Shown: in pieces, positions 8,047 through 13,520 of the stretch | Layout: each line of letters opens with the position of its first letter | How positions within the stretch are numbered: position 1 is the first letter of the stretch | From: Thalassiosira profunda | Lineage: Eukaryota > Bacillariophyta > Thalassiosirophyceae > Thalassiosirales > Thalassiosiraceae | Length of the DNA: 13,520 nt | Reading direction: 5' to 3' | Assembly: GCA_036939355.1 (NCBI GenBank) | Contig: JALLAP010001476.1 | Location: 1-13,520, forward strand | Position numbers and translations under genes: made by a program | Notes under the pieces: generated by a model | The model's input: the letters and a program-made list of their open reading frames with translations, nothing else | Databases searched by the model: none | What the model was told of the DNA's origin: nothing

Positions 8047-8766
8047 GGCGGCGATTGGCAGTTTGTGGCTGCGGCTTCCTCCGGCACTACAGGCGACGTC
8101 GTCCCGGCGCGGCGGCGTTGTTCTGCGGCAGAGGGGGCAAGGGCGTCAAGGCGGCGAGGGCTCGTCTACTGACGCCTGAACAGTGAACTTGATGGCCGAA
8201 TTTCAAAAAAGTCAGAAAAAGTAGGAGGTAGGGGTATCTAAAGTAAATAAATAAAATGAATGCTTATCTAATCCATTCTATTGTATTTACCAAAATATTT
8301 GCTAGCAGCTAGTCAGCCACAGAGTTTGACTGCTTTCTCATTTCCGCCCTTTTTAGGCGGGGGGTTGCCTGTAACCGGTTCGCAAATTTACTCGGGCTTG
8401 AACTGCCTCCGAACGTGAGTCTTCTTGCGGTGGATGAGAGAGTCATGAGAGAGTCAAGCAACTCTACGACACAAGCGCATCGCATCGATGTTCGCCAGCC
8501 CGCCAATGACAAGCAGTCAGGATGGCAGCAGCATGCATACGATGATACAGCGTTGGCTTCACACAAGCCTGGTACTGATCTCTACCTTAGGCGAATGTAA
8601 GAAAAGAAAACTATCGGAAGGAGGGAACAGATGAATCTATCTTTTGACCTAACATGTTATCACGCTCTGCTGTACAATGGTCCTTTACAATGCAAGCCGC
8701 CACAAAGTTGGCGCCTTCCCTCCAACAAAATATCTCTAAATTCTATCACCCCTCCATCCAACATCT
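8047..8766. other. Intergenic region with AT-rich stretch
   Basis: 720 bp between the start of the acidic hypothetical gene and the stop of the PhoX-like gene, both on the minus strand. Bases 8200-8310 are clearly AT-rich (runs of A, TAAATAAATAAAAT, CCAAAATATTTGC) and lie 155-265 bp upstream of the start at 8046, so they are a promoter candidate. Bases 8435-8456 are a perfect tandem of two 11-mers (TGAGAGAGTCA). An 85-codon minus ORF at 8309-8566 has no support. No tRNA or other RNA was seen. Confidence 0.5.
8435..8456. repeat. Tandem 11-bp repeat, two copies
   Basis: TGAGAGAGTCA occurs twice back to back. Each copy contains GAGTCA, close to an AP-1-type bZIP half-site (TGAGTCA). It lies about 390 bp upstream of the start at 8046. 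Role unknown. Confidence 0.6.
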
Positions 8767-11243
8767 CTATTCGAAAGGCAGGCCGTCGTCTCGAGTGAAT
8801 TCGATCAACTTTCCGGCATCTTGGTACTGTCGGCGAAGGGTGAGGTCAGAGGTTAGTAAGAAGGATCCGCGTCACTTTCCAGCAAAGCTCAAGAGGTTAC
8901 TCACCCCAGCGTAAAACCTCCTCCGGTCTGGGCTCAAGGCCACGCCCACCGTCTCGTCACCCACGTACGTTCCATCGCTCTCAAACAGCGCAGTGTATAC
9001 GCCAGAGCGCTTGTCTCTAACGTACACTCCAGGATTGCCCCTGCGGTATGAGCCAGAAGTGATGTCAGTTGAGCATCTAATTGCAAGAAGCGAAGATTGC
9101 GACAAGTAAATGCGTTCACTCACCCGTCCTCCGTGAAGTAAATCCACCGCTTGTGCGTTTCCAAAAGTATCTGGTCGGGCTGTGCGTTGAAATCGCCCTG
9201 GCCGGCGAACTTCCCTCCCGTGGTCTCGGCCTTGTACGTCAGATTCGCCAAATCCAATATCAGCAGCGTCTTGGTCTTCTTCGCCGTAAAGTACACCATT
9301 CCGTCGTGATACGATATGCCTTCTGCATTCATGTAATACACATTGGCTGACATCCGCGCCGCGGCCTCGTCCGTAGTCCATTCGAATCGGTGTCCGTCGA
9401 GTATGCGGAGGAAGGTCGTGCTCCCTCCGGTATGCAGCGCATCCCACCCGTCGCCGTGGTCGGCCTCGAAGCGGCGCAGCGCTCCAAACTCGTGGTCCTC
9501 CGTGAGGAAAAATACCGGCTTGGCAGGGTTGCTGTTGTCGCACGCCACGCTCTCGTACCTCCCCCCGGCGCCACCGATCAGTGTCTCCTTCGGCGTCGCA
9601 TGGTTCGGGCTTGCCGGGTCAGGATCCACTTGCCAGCATTGCCCCTGGCGGACTTCCTCGCAACTGACCCACGTGTTCCACGGCGTGAGGCCACCGCCGC
9701 AGTTGCGCGTCGTCCCAGTGAGAAGCGCCTTGTACTCGGTGACCTCCCCGGCTTCGTTGAAGTAGAGGCCATAGACGCCGCCAAGGCCGGCGCCCATCTC
9801 ACTATTGGACATATAGACGTAACCCTCGTCCAACTTGGCGATGCCTGATCCATCCATCATGCCGTGATAGTTGTCCTTGCTTTTCTTTCCGTCGGCGTAC
9901 GTTGTCTTTTGTCCCGTTTCGGCGACCAACCTCGCCGTCAGTCCCGTGCTCATTCGGATGCCGAGGTCGGGCCTGGCAATGGCCAGATCACCCAGGAGGA
10001 ACGGCTTGGTAGGCGCAATTGAGACAGTGGGGGAGGCGCTCGGAAACCCCGTTGGATTGGCGCTGGGGCTCGCGCTCGGTCGGAACGATGGGGTGGGCGT
10101 CGGTGCACCGCTTGGCGCCGGTATGGGAGGATCAGTAGGCATGCCGCTGGGAACAGACGAATGGACGTCGGTCGGCGTCCCACTGGGAACGTCCGTTGCC
10201 ATCGCTGTAGGAGATTCGCTGGGACTCATCGATGGCTTTCCCTCCATCTCCAAGAACATGGCTTTCTGGGCCGCCTCGTTGGCAGCTTCATCGTTGCCCT
10301 TCTTCGACAGACCGATACCCAGACCGACCAGCACAATCAACGCGACCGAGACCACCCCTGCGATGATCACGTTCCGTCGATTGTTTGTCGTGGCGCAGCC
10401 CACTCCCGCGGCTCCAACGGGCTTCCGCGCGTAGCTCCTTCGGCTCTGTCCACGACGAGACCTCCTCGATGGATGGCCCCCGTGCCGCGGCATCCTTCCT
10501 TCCACGCCCCGAGGATTGGACTCTTCGGAAGAGCTCATATCCATCGTCTCATTCAACCCCACCGGCAACGCTTTCAATACCTTGGGGGACGTCTGGGCGG
10601 AATGGAAGTTGGCGCCGCCGCCGTCCCTTCCAGAAGAGGCGCAGGAGTGGAAGCTCGCCAAGGAAAATTCTACTGACATTCCCTGCGACGCCGCATCTTC
10701 TGCATCTTCTTGGTTGCGGGAATCTTGGACGCCGCCAAAGCCCTCGCTGCTCGCTTTCATATTGCCTGCCCGCACGGCCTCCTCGACGTCTACCACATTC
10801 TCCTGGAAGTCATCTTCTGTTTCGTCAGATTCGTCTAAAGTCGAGGGGTTGGCGCCGTTTTGATTCTCGACGTCGCCGGGCATTTCATTTGCAGCCTCTG
10901 GAGGAGCCGGCTGCTCGGCATTTGCAGCGTTGTCCAAGAAGTCGTCAGACCCTTCCTCTGCTGCCGACGCAGCGTCTCCGGCTGTATTCTCCAAGTCATC
11001 CTCATGGCCACCGGAGGATTCGGCAGGCACTTGCTCGGGTTGTGCCTCTGCGCCGCCCTCGCAGGGGCCATTGTTGGCCGCCTCTGCATCGCGACCGCCG
11101 TCCTCTGCAATGCTAGGAGCGGCCTCCTCCGCGGGCCGGGCGTCGCCTTCCGCCGCAGCCGAGGAAGATTCAGCGTCCGCCACGGGCTGCTCTTCAGCGG
11201 CAGCTGCGGGTGCGTCGGCACTGGCATCGACGGCGCTCGCCAT
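8767..11243 (-). CDS. Single-pass membrane protein with PS-rich stalk and PhoX/DUF839-like domain, three exons
   Basis: Exons are 11243-9124, 9040-8905 and 8826-8767 on the minus strand, giving 771 residues. Residues 1-160 are Ala/Glu/Asp-rich and disordered; 258-273 are Arg/Ser-rich. One membrane segment spans 291-313 (NVIIAGVVSVALIVLVGLGIG). Basic residues before it suggest an N-in, C-out topology. Residues 337-413 are a Pro/Ser/Thr stalk with PSxxPS-like units, typical of diatom surface proteins. The domain from about 418 to the end looks like PhoX/DUF839: NCGGGLTPWNTWVSCEE (514-530), EDHEFG, and EDGGNPGVYVRD across the first splice junction, ending DDGLPFE. PhoX enzymes are secreted, metal-dependent alkaline phosphatases, and C515 could match their metal-binding cysteine. 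Phosphatase activity is inference, as many DUF839 proteins are uncharacterised. The frame is open upstream of ATG 11243 to a TAA without another Met, so an extra 5' exon cannot be excluded. Confidence 0.85.
8827..8904 (-). other. Intron 2 of the PhoX-like gene (78 bp), with perfect TACTAAC branch site
   Basis: Donor GCTGGG|GTGAGT (8904), acceptor CGCCGACAG| (8827), phase 0. Gene-direction sequence contains TACTAAC about 30 bases before the acceptor, the exact yeast-type branch consensus, followed by a pyrimidine-rich tract. The 19-residue last exon (YQDAGKLIEFTRDDGLPFE) fits the expected end of the family. Confidence 0.88.
9041..9123 (-). other. Intron 1 of the PhoX-like gene (83 bp)
   Basis: Donor GACGG|GTGAGT (9123), acceptor ATACCGCAG| (9041), phase 2. 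Splicing creates FTEDG-GNPGVYVRD, the usual family motif; read-through stops immediately at TGA 9122-9120. Confidence 0.9.
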
Positions 11244-11600
11244 CGCTCCCTCGACCCCGCCGCGCTCGAGGGTATCCTCGACGCTGAACTTCGCCTCGAT
11301 TGTGAGTTGTGCACAAGATGTGTGCTTGCTTATCGAGGCGCCTTATCTCACTGCAACAAGGCGCCCATCAGCAGAATGCCGCGCTTGGGATCTTCGCCGC
11401 TGCGTCACATGCTTGCTTGGCGCGGGGCTCCTCTTTGTTTTCCGGCGCCTCGGATGCGTCGCGAGACTCTGCTCGCGCTTTGACGGCGCACCTGAGGCGG
11501 GGTTGGAGGGGTCTGATTTACTTATGCCCTTTGCAGTTTACCAGACTCTAACGTTAGAGATACGTCAAAACTTGATAAATTTTGCCGCTTCTAACCCCTC
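11244..11600. other. Region upstream of the PhoX-like gene and of the 5S gene
   Basis: 357 bp that must hold the promoter of the minus-strand PhoX-like gene and the 5' flank of the plus-strand 5S gene. On the minus strand the PhoX-like frame stays open for about 100 bp upstream without a Met, so an upstream coding exon is possible. A 14-bp perfect palindrome (CTCTAACGTTAGAG) lies at 11546-11559. No other gene was seen. Confidence 0.45.
11546..11559. repeat. 14-bp perfect palindrome upstream of 5S
   Basis: CTCTAACGTTAGAG equals its own reverse complement and ends 41 bp before the 5S gene. About one such palindrome is expected by chance in a window this size, so meaning is uncertain. Confidence 0.5.
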
Positions 11601-11718
11601 AGGAACGACCATACCACAGTGCAGCACCGCTTCCCGTCTGCTCAGCGAAGTTAAGCACTGTCGGGCCAGGTTAGTACTACGGTGGGGGACCACGTTGGAA
11701 TCCCTGGTGTTGTTCTTT
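11601..11718 (+). rRNA. 5S ribosomal RNA
   Basis: The 117-118-base sequence follows eukaryotic 5S rRNA throughout: ACGACCATACCAC near the 5' end, AAGTTAAGCACTGTCGGGCC in the middle, then GGTTAGTACTACGGTGGGGGACC and GGAATCCCTGGTGTTGTTC. Bases 11601-11609 (AGGAACGAC) pair with 11709-11717 (GTTGTTCTT) to form helix I: nine pairs, including two G-U wobbles. The internal box A (AGTTAAGCACTGTCG) falls at positions 49-63 of the gene, where RNA polymerase III factors bind. A TTTT run at 11716-11719 is the expected pol III terminator. This RNA is part of the large ribosomal subunit. It is a single copy here, surrounded by protein genes and not in a tandem 5S array or an rDNA unit. The exact ends may be off by one or two bases. 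Confidence 0.95.
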
Positions 11719-11719
11719 T
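11716..11719 (+). terminator. RNA polymerase III T-run terminator of 5S
   Basis: TTTT directly after helix I of the 5S RNA, as expected for pol III termination. Confidence 0.8.
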
Positions 11720-12018
11720 GCTTTTGGCTCCTTCAAGCCTCCGATGGGCCGGAGAGGGAGGCAAACTCTTTGTTTGGGTGCTGGGCAGTGCTGGTTGCAA
11801 TTGGAAGTTGTTTTGCCAGCCGGGGCGCATTCGACAGTAGAAAGAAGTTGACACGCTTTAGCAGCAAGGTGTATCTACGTAGATAAACTGCTGCCCAAAG
11901 CTGCCCATCACACGCCACATTGGAGGTTGCTATCTATTATTTGGGCCCTGACAAGCCCGCCCTGTTGATTGTTTGCCGCATTTGGCTTAGCATTTACGTT
12001 AAGGCCACAGCCAGAAAC
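11720..12018. other. Intergenic region downstream of 5S
   Basis: About 300 bp between the 5S gene (+) and the stop of the secreted-protein gene (-). It holds the 3' flank of that gene, possibly including a short last exon (see finding at 11937-12024). A 14-bp perfect palindrome (TATCTACGTAGATA) lies at 11872-11885. No further gene seen. Confidence 0.5.
11872..11885. repeat. 14-bp perfect palindrome downstream of 5S
   Basis: TATCTACGTAGATA is its own reverse complement, 154 bp after the 5S gene. Meaning unknown; chance is possible. Confidence 0.5.
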
Positions 12019-13059
12019 TCACTTTTCGATCACAACATCGGGCTCATCCCCACCCTTCAGCCGTTCCACCACCCGCATCTTTTCCTCGTACCCCATCCCC
12101 GGGCTCGACAGGAAATTGCTCAGCTTCGCAACGGGCTTCATCCCGTTCTTCCCGTCGCGGTATCGGTACACGGTCTCGTACACGGTCGTCCCGTCCGTGT
12201 ACAGCCCGGGATTGATTCGTCGCTCGCGCCAAAACGAGCCCGACGGAGCGGTGAACATCCGCTTCGGGGAGAAATTCCACAGCGTCTTCCAAGACCGTTC
12301 CTTCACCGCGTATTGTCCCTTGACCAGCGGCTTCATGCCCGGCGTTTCCCCCTCTTCAGTGTCCACGTCTTCCCCCGATGTCTCCGCGGCGGCGAAGGCG
12401 GCCTTGTCCAACCCCTCGTTGACGTACTTCCCGTACACGTCCACCTTGCCCTTCACGAACAGATCTCTCAGCACGGCGTCGCGGTTGACGTGCACGAGTC
12501 GGACGTTCCATTTCGACGTCCTGGGCTTTTTGCGGGCGTACCACGTCACGTCGCCCTTCTTGCCGGTCGTGCCGTCGTTCACCACCCCCACGAATTGATA
12601 CTTGCTAGATGCGGACGCAGCCGGGACCGCCTCGGCCGCCACCCGCGCATCGTATTTGCTCACGGCGGCATCGTGCGCGGCCTCCACCCGTTTCTCGGCC
12701 GCCTTCTTCCGCCGCTCGTCGGCCGCGGCGCTCGCGGCGGCCCACCCCCCGCTCCCGGACTCGGCCCCGCCGTCATCAAATTCCACTCCCCGTCGCTGTT
12801 CGTCCAGCAGCGTTTCCTTCGCCCGCTTCTCCGCCGCCAACCCCGCGCGGAAGCGGGGGAGGAACTTGCGCCGCGGACTCGCATTCGCGGGCGACGCCAG
12901 CGCCGCCTTGTCGAAGATGGTGTAGCTTTGGAGGGGCGAGCTGAAGTGCAGGGGCTTGGCGTTGCCGCTCGCGGAGGTGGCGGCGGGCGCCGCCGATTTC
13001 TGGGCGGCGGCGAGGAGGGGCGCTAGGAGGAGGAGGGACGCGGTCCGCGCGGGCATCAT
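12019..13059 (-). CDS. Hypothetical secretory-pathway protein, 346 residues
   Basis: Not recognised. ATG 13059 (MMPARTASLLLLAPLLAAAQ) begins a clear signal peptide: short basic n-region, Leu-rich core and an Ala-rich cleavage site near residue 19-20. The frame also runs upstream through telomere-like DNA, which I do not count as coding. There is no Phe at the expected cleavage site, so the diatom plastid ASAF-type signal is not met, and ER or secretion is more likely. Residues 60-150 are Ala-rich and charged (coiled-coil-like, with ERRKKAAEKR). Residues 152-346 look like a folded domain rich in aromatic residues: KYQFVGVVND, VTWYARKKPRTSKWNVRLVH, WKTLWNFSPKRMFT, FWRERRINPGLYTDGTTVYE. An acidic insert sits at 229-238. 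The TGA stop overlaps a GTGAGT donor-like sequence, so a further small exon is possible. Confidence 0.75.
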   Translation of the reverse strand: MMPARTASLLLLAPLLAAAQKSAAPAATSASGNAKPLHFSSPLQSYTIFDKAALASPANASPRRKFLPRFRAGLAAEKRAKETLLDEQRRGVEFDDGGAESGSGGWAAASAAADERRKKAAEKRVEAAHDAAVSKYDARVAAEAVPAASASSKYQFVGVVNDGTTGKKGDVTWYARKKPRTSKWNVRLVHVNRDAVLRDLFVKGKVDVYGKYVNEGLDKAAFAAAETSGEDVDTEEGETPGMKPLVKGQYAVKERSWKTLWNFSPKRMFTAPSGSFWRERRINPGLYTDGTTVYETVYRYRDGKNGMKPVAKLSNFLSSPGMGYEEKMRVVERLKGGDEPDVVIEK

Positions 13060-13467
13060 GTGATGATGTGTGTGTGCTTTCGCTCTTCGGCACGAGATGA
13101 AGGGAATCAGGCGCTGCGGCCCGACGACGACCAACGCGGTCCTTCTTCCGCTGGCGTCCGGTGAATGAATGCCTTCCTTCGTCTCCGCTCCCCTCAGGGC
13201 TTCAATTGCAACGCTGCCCCGCGGTTTGAGGCCGAAGCTTGCAATCAAGTGAGAGCGCGGCGGCAGTTCCACTTGGAGCAGCATAAGGCCTGAACCCAAC
13301 CCTAACCCTAACCCTAACCTTAACCCCAATCCTAACCTAACCCTAACCCCAACCCTACCTAAGCCCTCCGCCCTCCTCACACTCACACTGTTTTCTTCCT
13401 CCCTCGCTCTTCCGCTGTGCGTGGTGGTTTTTGCAAACCGACCGCCCTTGCACCTGTGGTCGCCACC
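13060..13467. promoter_or_regulatory. Divergent promoter region with telomere-like repeats
   Basis: 408 bp between the starts of the secreted-protein gene (-) and the partial gene at 13468 (+). It contains the CCCTAA-type array at 13295-13362 and pyrimidine-rich DNA (13365-13410) before the plus-strand start. No TATA box is evident. Confidence 0.45.
13295..13362. repeat. Interstitial telomere-like repeat, degenerate (CCCTAA)n
   Basis: About 12 units of CCCTAA on the plus strand (TTAGGG on the minus strand). Roughly four are perfect; the others are variants such as CCTTAA, CCCCAA, TCCTAA and CCTAA. Gene-like sequence continues on both sides, so this is not a chromosome end in the assembled sequence. 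It lies 236 bp upstream of the start at 13059 and 105 bp upstream of the start at 13468. Confidence 0.9.
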
Positions 13468-13520
13468 ATGGCCAGCAAGATCCCTCCCCACGTCGCCCGC
13501 GAACTGCGCCGGCACGTGGT
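13468..13520 (+). CDS. Start of an unidentified gene (partial)
   Basis: ATG 13468 sits in an ideal start context (GCCACCATGG), and the frame stays open to the window end, giving MASKIPPHVARELRRHV. Too short to identify. The strong start context and the preceding pyrimidine-rich leader are the only support. Confidence 0.45.
   Translation, partial: MASKIPPHVARELRRHV

Noticed and set aside
6901..8172. Long plus-strand ORFs of 423 and 324 codons over the acidic protein gene
   Set aside because: Antisense shadows of a GC-rich coding region. They are low complexity, while the minus frame has the sensible composition and clear start and stop.
8309..8566. 85-codon minus-strand ORF
   Set aside because: No recognisable domain and short, in a low-GC intergenic stretch. 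I found nothing to support expression.
3541..11323. 15-base match between the copy 1 intron (about 3542-3557) and 11309-11323
   Set aside because: One 15-mer match on opposite strands in 13.5 kb is within what chance allows.
11920..13026. 368-codon plus-strand ORF over the secreted-protein gene
   Set aside because: Antisense shadow rich in Arg/Pro/His. The minus frame has a signal peptide and folded-domain composition.
13295..13362. A true chromosome end
   Set aside because: The repeats are degenerate and gene-like sequence continues on both sides.
13060..13515. In-frame extension of the secreted protein upstream through the telomere-like array
   Set aside because: It would translate (TTAGGG)n-type repeats and place the clear signal peptide in mid-protein. 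The start at 13059 fits much better.
1..13520. tRNA genes, spliceosomal snRNAs, CRISPR arrays, transposase or reverse transcriptase genes
   Set aside because: I looked for T-loop sequences, U2/U5/U6 cores, spaced repeats and mobile-element motifs and saw none.

Overview
The window looks like nuclear DNA of a photosynthetic stramenopile, most likely a diatom. The evidence is: spliceosomal introns with GTGAGT/GTGAGA donors and one perfect TACTAAC branch site; a eukaryotic 5S rRNA gene with an internal control region and a T-run terminator; bZIP-PAS transcription factors of the kind known from diatoms; a membrane protein with a proline/serine (PS-type) stalk; and CCCTAA-type telomere-like repeats. 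Species assignment (for example within the Thalassiosirales) is a guess. Coding DNA is GC-rich, which produces long meaningless antisense ORFs.

Layout. Bases 1-1798 (+): 3' part of a Timeless/Tof1/Swi1 fork-protection gene, broken on paper by a 72-bp duplication around a single N. Bases 1799-2887: intergenic, with one weak hypothetical ORF on the minus strand. Bases 2888-4354 (-) and 5141-6635 (+): two paralogous bZIP-PAS genes, head to head across a 786-bp intergenic region, each with one intron but at different places; the plus-strand copy carries the same 72-bp-plus-N artefact and a 13-unit CAG tract. Bases 7054-8046 (-): an unrecognised 330-residue acidic protein. Bases 8767-11243 (-): a three-exon gene for a single-pass membrane protein with an acidic N-terminal region, a PS-rich stalk and a C-terminal PhoX/DUF839-like domain. 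Bases 11601-11718 (+): a solitary 5S rRNA gene. Bases 12019-13059 (-): an unrecognised protein with a signal peptide and a conserved-looking C-terminal half. Bases 13295-13362: interstitial telomere-like repeats. Bases 13468-13520 (+): the likely first 17 codons of another gene.

Apart from the bZIP-PAS pair, which probably shares its promoter region and may form homo- and heterodimers, I see no functional link between the genes. The rest looks like ordinary gene-dense diatom chromosome. The two N artefacts have identical length (72 bp on each side), which points to unmerged contig overlaps and not to biology. Collapsing each one restores one continuous reading frame.
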